Source: 34-65-8 sp046294735 (GTDB taxonomy: Bacteria; Pseudomonadota; Alphaproteobacteria; Sphingomonadales; Sphingomonadaceae). Taken from it: a DNA stretch of 64,000 nt. The notes beneath the pieces were generated by a model that saw nothing but the letters and a program-made list of their open reading frames with translations, was not told where the DNA came from and did not search any database. The position numbers and the translations under genes were made by a program. The DNA is taken from the NCBI GenBank assembly GCA_046294735.1, contig JBKBKB010000006.1:1-64000 (forward strand), read 5' to 3'. Positions 1 through 8,437 of this stretch are shown here, one piece after another; position 1 is the first letter of the stretch, and the number at the start of each line of letters is the position of its first letter.

Positions 1-254
1 GTCTTGATCCCGACCGTGGCCGGGCAGAACGGTTGATGAAAGCGGGCAAACGGCTTGTCGATCCGGGCGGGAATGACGAGTTCCGATGTCAGCGCCCGCA
101 CCGCGCGGACCTGTTCTGCCCGCTCGCCGGTAACCACGATGTCTGCGGGGTCGCGGGCTTCAGCGGATGCCGGAGCAGGTTCGTCCAGCGCCGCCAAGAC
201 AGGTTGAGCAGCCACCATGGCCAAGCCCGCCAGAAATCGACTGAGAGGAAACAT
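1..254 (-). CDS. Secreted hypothetical protein, 3' part cut by window edge
   Basis: An open frame runs from an ATG at 254-252 to the window edge, so only the first 84 residues are visible. The N-terminus is a clear Sec signal peptide: Arg near the start, a hydrophobic stretch, then a likely cleavage after Leu-Ala around residue 21. After it comes an Asp-Ile-Val-Val-Thr-Gly-Glu-Arg segment and a Phe-Cys-Pro-Ala-Thr-Val-Gly motif, a pattern I associate with exported hypothetical proteins of sphingomonads. No function can be assigned. It is transcribed leftwards, away from asd, with the small secreted ORF at 339-563 upstream on the same strand. Confidence 0.7.
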   Translation of the reverse strand, partial: MFPLSRFLAGLAMVAAQPVLAALDEPAPASAEARDPADIVVTGERAEQVRAVRALTSELVIPARIDKPFARFHQPFCPATVGIK

Positions 255-338
255 TGGTCGTGATCCTGCTGTCGTCACGCTACACGAAGATGGCAGTACG
301 GCAGGAGAGCGCAAACTCTCCCACCGCACCGAATTATC

Positions 339-563
339 CTAGTCGTCTCCCACCTCTCTGGGGCAAGGAAATTTGTCGACCACAACGCAGCCACCCTGCC
401 CGAAGTAAGCAACGTAGCAGTACACACCATCGGTATAGTTGTAGAAGCTGTTCGCCATAGCAGCACCGGCACCGATGCCGCTCAACGAGGCAAGCGTTGC
501 AAAAACGCCAAGCAAGACTTTCTTTATGTCACACTCCTTCTGCGACCAAGGGGTGCTGTCCAC
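339..563 (-). CDS. Small secreted Cys-containing protein; start codon ambiguous
   Basis: The frame ends at 339 and encodes a typical signal peptide (Lys-Lys, hydrophobic core, Ala-Met-Ala cleavage site) followed by about 38 mature residues with three cysteines and several Tyr and Phe. The coordinates use the only conventional far-upstream start, GTG at 563. However, a perfect AAGGAG Shine-Dalgarno lies at 539-534, exactly 6 nt before an ATA codon at 527-525 that directly precedes the Lys-Lys of the signal peptide. The product probably starts there and is 62 residues long. No family is recognised. A G10 tract lies about 20 bp upstream of the GTG. It could be a non-functional remnant if ATA is a mutated ATG. 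Confidence 0.5.
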   Translation of the reverse strand: MDSTPWSQKECDIKKVLLGVFATLASLSGIGAGAAMANSFYNYTDGVYCYVAYFGQGGCVVVDKFPCPREVGDD

Positions 564-1099
564 GCTTGAACAGTATTTCGTGCGGGGGGGGGGCGGTCAA
601 GTCGTTATCTTCTATGATTGAATTTTTGCAACGCATGAGCACCAGGGGTGCTTGACGTACCTCAGTCGCTCCCTTGACAGCGTCACCCTGGGCCAAGGCC
701 GGGATGCCGGTTGTGCTTGATGGCGTACGCGTCAATCACTCGCTCCTCCCCTCCCCATGGGCGGGGACGCGGACAATCCAGTTTCCTGCAATCTGTAGAG
801 TTGCTATTCGCTTTGTGCGACGCTGGCGTTCTGGCCGTCTGTCGCCACTGCCTCCCGGGAGCTAGTGTGCAGACCCACTCCCGAATTTAGGCATAAAAAC
901 AACCGAAAAACAGGCTCTTGGGGTATTCATCTCCGACTGACATGGTGCAAGCTTCGTCAAGCAGATGTCAATTTCACCGGCGCTTGCCCAAAGCCCGGTC
1001 AGCGCTGCCCCAAGGGGAAATTCATCGCCAATCCAGCGCAGGGGCGCTAAAGGCGCGGTCCGCTCCGCAAGGGGCTGTCAGAGATCAGGAGTGAGCGAA
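564..1099. other. Noncoding region upstream of asd
   Basis: About 535 bp with no convincing gene. Short open frames on both strands lack Shine-Dalgarno sites, domain-like sequence or signal peptides. The stretch presumably holds the asd promoter near its right end and the promoter of the leftward small secreted gene near the G10 tract. I do not see a tRNA, a clear intrinsic terminator or a riboswitch I can name. Confidence 0.6.
584..593. repeat. Homopolymeric G10 tract
   Basis: Ten consecutive G on the plus strand (C on minus), followed by CGG. It lies upstream of the small secreted ORF that ends at 339. Homopolymers of this length are uncommon in coding-dense GC-rich genomes and are prone to slippage. 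Confidence 0.85.
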
Positions 1100-2125
1100 G
1101 TGGGTTATCGGGTGGCAGTGGTCGGCGCGACCGGGAATGTCGGGCGCGAGATGATGCAGATCCTCGCCGAGCGCGAGTTTCCGTGTGATGAGGTTGCCGC
1201 AGTGGCCAGTTCACGCTCGACCGGGACCGAGGTCGAGTTCGGCGACACCGGGCGCATGCTCAAGTGCAAGAATATCGAACACTTCGACTTCACCGGCTAC
1301 GACATCGCCCTGTTCAGCGCCGGCGGCGGCCCGGCCAGGGAATATGCTCCCAAGGCAGCGGCACAGGGCTGCGTGGTGATCGACAACAGCTCGTACTGGC
1401 GGATGGACCCCGACGTACCGCTGGTTGTGCCTGAAGTGAACCCGGATGCGATCGACGGTTACAAGGCCAAGAACATCATCGCCAACCCCAATTGCTCGAC
1501 TGCTCAGCTGGTGGTGGCACTGAAGCCGCTGCACGATGTTGCCACGATCAAGCGGGTGGTGGTCAGCACCTACCAGTCAGTTTCCGGCGCGGGCAAGGCG
1601 GGGATGGACGAATTGTTCGAACAGAGCCGCGCGATCTTCGTCGGCGATCCGGTCTCGGTCAGCAAGTTCACCAAGCAGATCGCCTTCAACCTGATCCCGC
1701 ATATCGACGTCTTTCTCGATGATGGTTCGACCAAGGAAGAGTGGAAGATGGTCGTCGAGACCAAGAAGATCCTCGATCCGAAGATCAAGCTGACTGCCAC
1801 TTGTGTGCGGGTACCGGTGTTTGTCGGCCATTCGGAATCGGTCAGCATCGAGTTCGAGAACGAGATGACGGCAGGGCAGGCACAGGATATCCTGCGCGAG
1901 GCACCGGGGATCATGCTGATCGACAAGCGCGAGGACGGCGGATATGTCACCCCGATCGAATGCGTCGGTGACGGGGCCACCTACATCAGCCGCGTGCGCG
2001 AAGACCCGACGGTCGAGAACGGCATGAACCTGTGGTGCGTCAGCGACAACCTGCGCAAGGGCGCCGCACTCAATGCGGTGCAAATCGCCGAACTGCTTGG
2101 GCGGCGGCACCTGCAGAAGGGGTGA
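1100..2125 (+). CDS. asd: Aspartate-semialdehyde dehydrogenase
   Basis: This is the NADPH-dependent reductive dephosphorylation of L-aspartyl-4-phosphate to aspartate semialdehyde, the branch-point step to lysine/diaminopimelate, threonine and methionine. The N-terminal Rossmann motif GATGNVG is intact, and the catalytic cysteine is Cys132 in NPNCST. The C-terminal substrate-binding region with RVPVFVGHSESV follows. At 341 residues the length is normal for this branch. I chose GTG at 1100 because AGGAG at 1087-1091 sits 8 nt upstream and the product then begins MGYRVAVVGATG. GTG at 1091 overlaps the Shine-Dalgarno, and an ATG at 965 would add an unsupported extension. The stop overlaps the next gene's start. 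Confidence 0.95.
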   Translation: MGYRVAVVGATGNVGREMMQILAEREFPCDEVAAVASSRSTGTEVEFGDTGRMLKCKNIEHFDFTGYDIALFSAGGGPAREYAPKAAAQGCVVIDNSSYWRMDPDVPLVVPEVNPDAIDGYKAKNIIANPNCSTAQLVVALKPLHDVATIKRVVVSTYQSVSGAGKAGMDELFEQSRAIFVGDPVSVSKFTKQIAFNLIPHIDVFLDDGSTKEEWKMVVETKKILDPKIKLTATCVRVPVFVGHSESVSIEFENEMTAGQAQDILREAPGIMLIDKREDGGYVTPIECVGDGATYISRVREDPTVENGMNLWCVSDNLRKGAALNAVQIAELLGRRHLQKG

Positions 2126-2664
2126 AAAGGTTCCGCATCTTGCTGCCGGTTGCGGTTTTGGTATTGGCCGCGTGCGGTGTGCAGGAACCCGCGCCCGCGC
2201 CCGGTGAAAGCGCAAAAATCAAGACGCCGACCCAGGCCGCGCTGCGTCTGTCCGGTTCGGGCCTCGCGTTGGGAGCTGACACGGCGGCGTTTGGTTCGGC
2301 CCGCGAAGCAGCCGAAAATATGGCCACGCGGCACCTGAGCGCGAGCCCCGAGCTGTTTGACAGCGACGAATGCGGCGCGGGACCGATGGCGTTCAGCCGC
2401 TATCCGGGCGGGCTGATGCTGAATTTTCAGGACGGAATGCTGGTTGGCTGGTTTCTTGCTGAAGCCAACAATCGGGTGTCGCTTGGGAACGGCCTGGCTG
2501 TTGGAAGCGCCCAACGCGTCGTCGAGGCCTTGCCCGGGTTCGAGCTTGATCCGGAAAGCACACTTGGCCTTGAATTTTACAGCGAAGCTGACGGGGTGGG
2601 CGGCTTCATCGAAGATGGCAAGATCGTGGGACTTTATGCGGGTGTGAATTGCTTCTTTCGGTGA
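2122..2664 (+). CDS. Hypothetical lipoprotein
   Basis: 180 residues starting at GTG 2122, which overlaps the asd stop as GTGA and so suggests translational coupling. The N-terminus is a lipoprotein signal with lipobox LAAC (Cys18), so the mature protein is probably anchored in a membrane facing the periplasm. The rest is a small soluble domain with no family I recognise. It has a Cys near the middle (DECG) and another near the C-terminus. A role connected with amino-acid synthesis is not implied by position alone. Confidence 0.8.
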   Translation: MKRFRILLPVAVLVLAACGVQEPAPAPGESAKIKTPTQAALRLSGSGLALGADTAAFGSAREAAENMATRHLSASPELFDSDECGAGPMAFSRYPGGLMLNFQDGMLVGWFLAEANNRVSLGNGLAVGSAQRVVEALPGFELDPESTLGLEFYSEADGVGGFIEDGKIVGLYAGVNCFFR

Positions 2665-2683
2665 TTGGCGCAAAGAGGAAGGC

Positions 2684-3334
2684 ATGACCCTGAGCGCCGA
2701 CCTGTTCTTCAGCTTTCGTTCCCCCTATTCCTACCTGGCAGTGGGCCGATATCGGCAGATGTGCGAGGAGTACGACCTCGAAATCAGGTTGCGTACGGTT
2801 CAGCCAATCGCGATCCGGAACCCGGACATCCTGTTCACCGGCAATCCCCATGTCGGGCGTTACATCTTTATCGATGCTGCCCGAAGCGCGCAGATGCTTG
2901 GCATCCCCTATCGCTGGCCGCGCCCTGATCCGGTGGTGCAGAACCTCGCCACCCGCGAGATCGCTGCCGAACAGCCTTACATCCACTGGCTATGCCGCTT
3001 GGGGCAGGCAGCCGAATGGCGGGGCAGCGGGCTGGCCTTTGCCCACGAGGTATCGCAGGTGATCTGGTCGGGTACAGTGGATGACTGGCATCAGGGCCGT
3101 CATCTTGCTGATGCAGCTACGCGCGCAGGGCTGGACTTTCAGGAGCTGGACCGTGAAGTCCGAGCCGACAGCCATCTTCTCGACGCCGAAATCGCCGCCA
3201 ACCAGGCCGCACTGGAAGCGGCCGGCCACTGGGGCGTGCCGACGCTGGTGTTCGAGGGCGAGCCGTTCTTCGGGCAGGACCGGATCGACATGGCGCGCTG
3301 GCGGATGGAGCAGAAAGGGCTGGCTGCGCGATGA
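2684..3334 (+). CDS. DsbA-family / 2-hydroxychromene-2-carboxylate isomerase-like protein
   Basis: 216 residues with a thioredoxin-like DsbA fold. The start FFSFRSPYSYLA (Ser13 followed by Pro) is the signature of the kappa-class GST / HCCA isomerase branch, in which the CXXC redox motif is replaced by Ser-Pro. The C-terminal WGVPTLVFEGEPFFGQDR motif (cis-Pro and FGQDR) is also typical. HCCA isomerases are glutathione-dependent in aromatic catabolism, but no aromatic pathway genes are nearby, so the substrate is unknown. A strong GAGGAAGG Shine-Dalgarno precedes ATG 2684. The stop overlaps the GFA gene as ATGA, the first of a chain of overlapping genes up to about 5047. Confidence 0.85.
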   Translation: MTLSADLFFSFRSPYSYLAVGRYRQMCEEYDLEIRLRTVQPIAIRNPDILFTGNPHVGRYIFIDAARSAQMLGIPYRWPRPDPVVQNLATREIAAEQPYIHWLCRLGQAAEWRGSGLAFAHEVSQVIWSGTVDDWHQGRHLADAATRAGLDFQELDREVRADSHLLDAEIAANQAALEAAGHWGVPTLVFEGEPFFGQDRIDMARWRMEQKGLAAR

Positions 3335-3774
3335 CGGGTGAACTGACGGGTGGATGTCAGTGTGGCCGTATCCGCTACCGCATCGCGTGCGAAGGTGCGC
3401 AGGCCTATCTGTGCCATTGCCGGATGTGCCAGCGGGCGACTGGCGGGTTCGCGGCGGCGCTGGTTGAAGTGACAGCGGGCGGGCTGGAGTGGGAGACCGA
3501 GCCGGAGTGGTTTGCCAGCAGCCCGATTGCCCGGCGACCGTTCTGTGCGCACTGCGGCACACCGCTGGGGTTCAGCTACACCGATGGGACCGGACAGGAC
3601 GTGACTTTGGGTAGCCTCGACGATCCCAACGGGTTCGTGCCCGTCGCGCACTTCGGGACGGAGCACCTCAATCCTGCGTGGATCGCACTGGAGCACCTGC
3701 CCTGGCACCGGACCGGCGAGGTTGGCAGCATAGGCAAGCGGTGGAAGGATGCTGGATTGGACATCCCTGAATGA
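3331..3774 (+). CDS. GFA-family zinc-binding protein
   Basis: 147 residues with the full set of GFA/CENP-V zinc ligands: Cys9-x-Cys11, Cys28-x-Cys30-x2-Cys33 and Cys72-x2-Cys75. The founding member was described as a glutathione-dependent formaldehyde-activating enzyme. Most members have no proven substrate, so the chemistry here is open. It overlaps the preceding HCCA-isomerase-like gene and the following hydrolase gene by 4 bp each, so the three are almost certainly cotranscribed. Two neighbours that may depend on glutathione suggest a small-molecule or aldehyde detoxification unit; that is inference. Confidence 0.88.
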   Translation: MTGELTGGCQCGRIRYRIACEGAQAYLCHCRMCQRATGGFAAALVEVTAGGLEWETEPEWFASSPIARRPFCAHCGTPLGFSYTDGTGQDVTLGSLDDPNGFVPVAHFGTEHLNPAWIALEHLPWHRTGEVGSIGKRWKDAGLDIPE

Positions 3775-4523
3775 GCGACCTTCACACCAGCCGCTTGCGC
3801 TCGTTCGACGGTACAGAGCTCGCCGTCCACCGAATGGGCGCAGGGCGGACGGTGCTGCTGCTGCATGGGCTGTTCTCCAGCGCCGAGATGAACTGGATCC
3901 GTTTCGGCCATGCCGCCAAACTGGCCGAGGCCGGGTTCGAGGCTATCATGCCTGACCTGCGGGCCCACGGGACAAGCGGCAAGCCGCACGATCCCGCTGG
4001 TTATCCGCCCGGCGTGCTGGCGCGCGATGTCGCGGCGCTGGTCGAGGCAATGGGGCTGGCGGATTACGATCTCGTCGGCTTCTCGCTCGGCGCGCGCACT
4101 GCGGCGCGCAGCGTGATCGGCGGGCTCGCCCCGCGTCGGCTGGTGCTGGCGGGAATGGGGCTGGAGGGGCTGGCCGGATGGAACCGCCGCTCGGCTTTCT
4201 TCATCGATGCGATCGACCGGTTTGATGAGGTCAGGCGCGGTGATCCGGCGTTCATGGCGGTCAGCTTCATGAAGACGATGAAGGTGGACCGGGTCGCAGC
4301 ACGCTTGCTGCTCAATGCAGTCGACGACACACGCGAGGAAGAGCTGGCACGGATCACCATGCCCACCATAGCGCTGTGCGGCGCCCAGGACAGCGACAAC
4401 GGCTCCGCCCAGCGCCTCGCTGAGGTGCTGCCCGATGGCGAATACGTCGAGATCCCCGGTACGCACATGACCTCGGTCACCGAGGGCGCGATGGGCGATG
4501 CGCTGGTGGAGTTCCTTGCTTGA
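3771..4523 (+). CDS. Alpha/beta hydrolase
   Basis: 250 residues with a full alpha/beta-hydrolase catalytic set: oxyanion HG at 32-33, nucleophile Ser105 in GFSLGAR, probable acid Asp207 in GAQDSD and His232 in GTHMTS. There is no signal peptide, so it is cytoplasmic. The substrate cannot be read from the sequence. It starts inside the GFA stop (ATGA) and its own stop overlaps the TTG start of the next gene, placing it in the middle of an overlapping four-gene run. Confidence 0.88.
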   Translation: MSDLHTSRLRSFDGTELAVHRMGAGRTVLLLHGLFSSAEMNWIRFGHAAKLAEAGFEAIMPDLRAHGTSGKPHDPAGYPPGVLARDVAALVEAMGLADYDLVGFSLGARTAARSVIGGLAPRRLVLAGMGLEGLAGWNRRSAFFIDAIDRFDEVRRGDPAFMAVSFMKTMKVDRVAARLLLNAVDDTREEELARITMPTIALCGAQDSDNGSAQRLAEVLPDGEYVEIPGTHMTSVTEGAMGDALVEFLA

Positions 4524-5047
4524 ACGATGCGCGGACCGAACAGCGATTCATCAGCCTGTGGGTGGCGGGGCTGGCCCTGTTCGCGCTGGTGATCTGGCTC
4601 AGCCTGCCGCTGCGGATCGACGCAGTGCCGGGCGGCATACTCGATCATCAGGCGGCAGGCTCTGGCGCCGAAGTGGACCGCATCCAGCAGGCTTGGGACT
4701 ATGCGGGGCTGGCCGAGCGGGCGCGAATGGCGATGTTCGGTGATCTGGTGTTCATCGTCGTCTACGGCATGGGCGCCTGGTATGGCGGGCTGGCTTTCGC
4801 GCAGGAGCGCCGCCCGAAGCTGCGGCGGCTCGGCTGGCTGCTGGTCGCTGCCGCTGCCCTGTTCCTCGTCACCGATCTGCTTGAGACCCTGGCCCAGCTG
4901 GTCCAGCTGCTCGGCCAGCGGGGCAGCGACGGCCTTGCCAGCCTTGCGGCCGCCGTCCAGCCGGTCAAGATGGTGGCCTGGCTGGTGACCTTTTTCGGGG
5001 TTGTCGCGGGCCTTGTCGTTCGTCGAATTTCACCACCTGCCGGTTGA
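4520..5047 (+). CDS. Hypothetical four-helix membrane protein
   Basis: 175 residues starting at TTG 4520, which overlaps the upstream stop as TTGA. Four hydrophobic segments can be seen, near residues 12-30, 75-92, 103-122 and 147-165. The periplasmic loop after the first helix contains Asp, Glu and His. No catalytic motif or named family is recognised. Its overlap with the hydrolase gene suggests coupled expression. Confidence 0.72.
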   Translation: MNDARTEQRFISLWVAGLALFALVIWLSLPLRIDAVPGGILDHQAAGSGAEVDRIQQAWDYAGLAERARMAMFGDLVFIVVYGMGAWYGGLAFAQERRPKLRRLGWLLVAAAALFLVTDLLETLAQLVQLLGQRGSDGLASLAAAVQPVKMVAWLVTFFGVVAGLVVRRISPPAG

Positions 5048-5111
5048 AAAGCCTGTGCGAGCGGTTCAGACCGGCTTCAATCGAGACTAACCGATACCAG
5101 AGGACTGACCG

Positions 5112-6959
5112 ATGAAATTTGCCACCGTCGCACTGGCCGCGCTTGCCGCCTCGATCGCCGCGCCCGCCTGGGCCGACAATCACGCCGCTGCGGCCGAGGT
5201 TTCAGCGCCCGCTCACCCGATGACCCCCGCAGGCGCGGCCGCCTGGGTGGCCGAAGTCGAGCAGGAACTTTTCGACTATTCGGTTGAGGCGAGCCGGGTT
5301 TACTGGGTCAATGCGACCTACATCACCGAGGATACTGACGCCCTAGCCGCCGCCATTGGCGCGAAGGGAACCGGGCTGAGCGTCCGCTACGCGCTCGATG
5401 CCGCCAAGTATGCCACCGTAGCCGGTCTCGACCCGGACGTGGCGCGCAAGCTGACTATACTGCGGACCGGCATCGTGCTGCCCGCTCCGACCACCGCTGG
5501 GGCCGCAACCGAGCTGAACGCGATCGCGACCCGGCTCAACAGCCAATATGGCCGGGGTCGGGGCACGCTCAACGGTCAGCCCATTTCGGGTTCCGACATC
5601 GAGGCCGAAATGGGCAACCTGGAGCGCACCCCGGCTGAACTGGCGGAGATGTGGGCCAGTTGGCACACCAATGTCGGCGCGCCGATGAAGGACGATTACG
5701 CCCGCATGGTCGCCATCGCCAACGAAGGCGCGCAGGAACTGGGTTTCAGCGACACCGGCGCGATGTGGCGCTCCAACTATGACATGAGCCCGGAAGAGTT
5801 CGCCGCCACCACCGAACGGCTGTGGCAGGAAGTGAAGCCGCTCTATGACAGCCTCCACACATACGTGCGCTGGAAGCTGAACGAAAAGTATGGCGATACG
5901 ATCCAGCCCAGGACCGGCCCGATCCGCGCTGACCTGCTCGGCAATATGTGGGCACAGGAATGGGGCAACATCTACCCGCTGGTCGCGCCTGCCGGGGCGG
6001 GCGATATCGGCTATGACCTGACCGACCTGATCACCGCCAAGGGCCTGACCGAAGTCGACATGGTCAAGGTGGGCGAGCAGTTCTTCAGCTCATTGGGCTT
6101 TGCCCCGCTGCCGGAGACGTTCTGGACCCGCTCGATGTTCGTGAAGCCCGCCGACCGCGAAGTGGTCTGCCATGCCAGCGCCTGGGATATCGACAACAAG
6201 GACGATATCCGCATCAAGATGTGCATCAAGCGCAATGCCGACGATTTCGTGGTGATCCACCACGAGCTGGGCCATAACTACTACCAGCGCGCCTACAAGG
6301 ACCAGAGCTACCTCCATCTCAATGGCGCCAACGACGGCTTCCATGAAGCAATCGGCGACATGGTGGCGCTCTCGATCACGCCGGAATATCTCGTCCAGAT
6401 CGGGATGCTGGACCGCGCGCAGGTGCCCAGTGCGGACAAGGACATCGGCCTGCTGCTGCGCCAGGCCATGGACAAGGTCGCCTTCCTGCCGTTCGGCCTG
6501 TTGGTTGATCGCTGGCGCTGGGGCGTGTTCGACGGTTCAATCCCGCCGCAGGACTACAACACCGCCTGGACCGGGCTGCGCACGCAGTACCAGGGGATCG
6601 TGCCGCCAGTCGCGCGCCCGGCCGACGCCTTCGATGCGGGCGCGAAGTATCACATCCCCGGCAACACGCCTTACACCCGCTACTTCCTCGCCCGGATCCT
6701 GCAGTTCCAGTTCTACCAGGCTGCTTGCGACGCAGCCGGGTGGAAGGGGCCGCTCCACCGCTGCTCGTTCTACGGCAACAAGGAAGTGGGCGAGAAGCTG
6801 AACGCGATGCTGGAAATGGGTGCCAGCAAGCCCTGGCCCGATGCGCTGGAAGCCTTTGCCGGAACCCGCGAGATGAGCGGCACGGCGATGGCGGAATACT
6901 TCGCTCCGCTCAAAAAGTGGCTCGACGAACAGAACAAGGGCAAACCCCAGGGGTGGTGA
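5112..6959 (+). CDS. Peptidase M2 family (angiotensin-converting-enzyme-like) dipeptidyl carboxypeptidase
   Basis: 615 residues with a signal peptide ending in AWA, so periplasmic or secreted. The zinc site is complete: HELGH with His384, Glu385 and His388, plus Glu412 in GFHEAIGD, 28 residues after the first His as in mammalian ACE. M2 enzymes remove C-terminal dipeptides from oligopeptides and their chloride-dependence varies. The length matches single-domain bacterial ACE homologues. Its stop TGA is overlapped by the GTG start of the following beta-propeller lipoprotein. A role in peptide scavenging is the natural inference. Confidence 0.95.
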   Translation: MKFATVALAALAASIAAPAWADNHAAAAEVSAPAHPMTPAGAAAWVAEVEQELFDYSVEASRVYWVNATYITEDTDALAAAIGAKGTGLSVRYALDAAKYATVAGLDPDVARKLTILRTGIVLPAPTTAGAATELNAIATRLNSQYGRGRGTLNGQPISGSDIEAEMGNLERTPAELAEMWASWHTNVGAPMKDDYARMVAIANEGAQELGFSDTGAMWRSNYDMSPEEFAATTERLWQEVKPLYDSLHTYVRWKLNEKYGDTIQPRTGPIRADLLGNMWAQEWGNIYPLVAPAGAGDIGYDLTDLITAKGLTEVDMVKVGEQFFSSLGFAPLPETFWTRSMFVKPADREVVCHASAWDIDNKDDIRIKMCIKRNADDFVVIHHELGHNYYQRAYKDQSYLHLNGANDGFHEAIGDMVALSITPEYLVQIGMLDRAQVPSADKDIGLLLRQAMDKVAFLPFGLLVDRWRWGVFDGSIPPQDYNTAWTGLRTQYQGIVPPVARPADAFDAGAKYHIPGNTPYTRYFLARILQFQFYQAACDAAGWKGPLHRCSFYGNKEVGEKLNAMLEMGASKPWPDALEAFAGTREMSGTAMAEYFAPLKKWLDEQNKGKPQGW

Positions 6960-7996
6960 GCCTGCTTCGCCCGGCTACACTGGCGCTCACGGTCCCGCTG
7001 GCCGTGCTGGCGAGCTGCATGACCGCGCACGACGAGGCAGGCGGCGCAGCTGGTGCTGACGGGGCAGCGGTGTTCGTCGCCAACAAGCGCGGTAACACGC
7101 TGACCCGGATTGCGCTGACCAGTGGTGACAAGACGGCCGAGGTGGACAGCTGCACCAACCCGCACGAGCTGGCAACTTCGCCGGACGGGCGGCACGTGGC
7201 ACTGGCCTGCTATGGCGGAACGACTGTCGCCCTGTTTGACACCGCCACGCTTGCCACCGTGACCGCGATTGACCTGGGCGAGCGGGCGCGGCCACACGGG
7301 ATCGAATGGCACGCCAACGGCTCGATCTATGTAACGGCAGAAGGTCGCCAGTCGATCTTCCGGATTGTCGATCCGCTGGGGGCGCAGCCTGACCTGCTGG
7401 AATATTCGACCGGCCAGCCGGGAAGCCATATGCTCACCGTAAGCCCTGATGGGCGCTACGCCTGGACCACGGATCTGGGTGCAGGCACCGTGACGCTGGT
7501 CGATCTGGTCACCCGCCGTGCGCCGCGATCGGTCAAGGTCGGGCTGGAGCCGGAAGGGATCGACCTGTCACCCGATGGCAAGGCGCTGTGGGTATCCGCC
7601 CGCCGTTCCGACAAGGCAATCGAACTCGATCCGATGACGCTGGAGGTGCGGCGCGAAGTGCTGACCGGCCGCTTCCCGCTGCGGCTGGCGATCCGGCCTC
7701 AGGGAGATGTGGCCGTCACCTCCAACCTTGCCGACGGGTCGCTTTCGGTGGTTGATCTTGCCCGGGCGGAAACAATTCGCACAATCACCGTTTCCACTCC
7801 CGATGAGGCCGCGCAGCGCCAACAGGTTACGATCCTGTGGTCCGGTGACGGGCAGCGCATCTACGTGGCCGAGACCGGCACCAATACGGTTGCCGAAGTG
7901 GACTACGCCAGCGGCATGGTCCTTCGCCGTCTTGCTGCGGGCGAGGGTGGCGATGGCCTCGCGATCCTGCCACAGGCATTCGGTGGCATACGGTGA
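6956..7996 (+). CDS. YVTN-type beta-propeller lipoprotein
   Basis: 346 residues from GTG 6956, which overlaps the M2 peptidase stop (a second GTG at 6953 is possible). The N-terminus has a lipoprotein signal with lipobox LASC (Cys21). The body consists of repeated blades with SPDGR/SPDGK motifs of the YVTN/lactonase-like propeller fold. Such proteins act as extracytoplasmic binding or enzyme scaffolds; no active-site residues can be named. The tight coupling suggests function alongside the periplasmic M2 peptidase. Confidence 0.85.
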   Translation: MSLLRPATLALTVPLAVLASCMTAHDEAGGAAGADGAAVFVANKRGNTLTRIALTSGDKTAEVDSCTNPHELATSPDGRHVALACYGGTTVALFDTATLATVTAIDLGERARPHGIEWHANGSIYVTAEGRQSIFRIVDPLGAQPDLLEYSTGQPGSHMLTVSPDGRYAWTTDLGAGTVTLVDLVTRRAPRSVKVGLEPEGIDLSPDGKALWVSARRSDKAIELDPMTLEVRREVLTGRFPLRLAIRPQGDVAVTSNLADGSLSVVDLARAETIRTITVSTPDEAAQRQQVTILWSGDGQRIYVAETGTNTVAEVDYASGMVLRRLAAGEGGDGLAILPQAFGGIR

Positions 7997-8420
7997 CAAA
8001 CAACTGGTGGGGTGGCGTGAACGGGTCGGCCTGCCCGACCTGTTTGGTGGGCTGATCCCGGCCAAGATCGACACCGGGGCAAGGACATCTTCGCTCCACG
8101 CGACCGGGATCGAGCGCTTCACGATTGGGCGGCGCAAGATGGTGCGGTTCCTGCTTGATGTCGGCGGTGGGGCCAGTGCGCCAGTTGTTTGCGAGTTGCC
8201 GCACGCCGATCATCGCACTATTACGAGTTCCAACGGCCAGTCGGAAGAACGCCTGATTATCAAAACCCGTATTGCCATCGGGTCGCATGTGTTCCGTGCC
8301 GAATTCAGTCTTGCCGACCGGTCTGACATGAAATTTCCCATTTTGGTGGGCAGGACGGCGCTCAGGCGGGGGTTTCTCGTCGATTCGTCTCGTTCTTACC
8401 TGCAGTCGGGCGTGCCGTAA
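7983..8420 (+). CDS. rimB: RimB-like retropepsin-fold protease (putative ATP-dependent zinc protease family)
   Basis: About 145 residues of the family found beside rimK, with the AKIDTGARTSSLHA motif that holds the retropepsin-like Asp-Thr-Gly active site. In Pseudomonas, RimB counteracts or modulates RimK-dependent glutamylation. I chose GTG 7983, which overlaps the end of the propeller gene by 14 bp and has AGG 6 nt upstream. GTG 8007 would give a shorter product. No ATG is available before the conserved domain. It is followed 17 bp later by rimK, so the two form an operon. Confidence 0.82.
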   Translation: MAYGDKQLVGWRERVGLPDLFGGLIPAKIDTGARTSSLHATGIERFTIGRRKMVRFLLDVGGGASAPVVCELPHADHRTITSSNGQSEERLIIKTRIAIGSHVFRAEFSLADRSDMKFPILVGRTALRRGFLVDSSRSYLQSGVP

Positions 8421-8437
8421 CGCCAAAGGATCATGCG

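Noticed and set aside
529..735. 68-codon minus-strand frame upstream of the small secreted gene
   Set aside because: No Shine-Dalgarno or protein-like features, and it runs through the G10 tract.
965..1099. Longer N-terminus for asd from ATG 965
   Set aside because: The added 45 residues are not Asd-like, and AGGAG is correctly spaced for GTG 1100.
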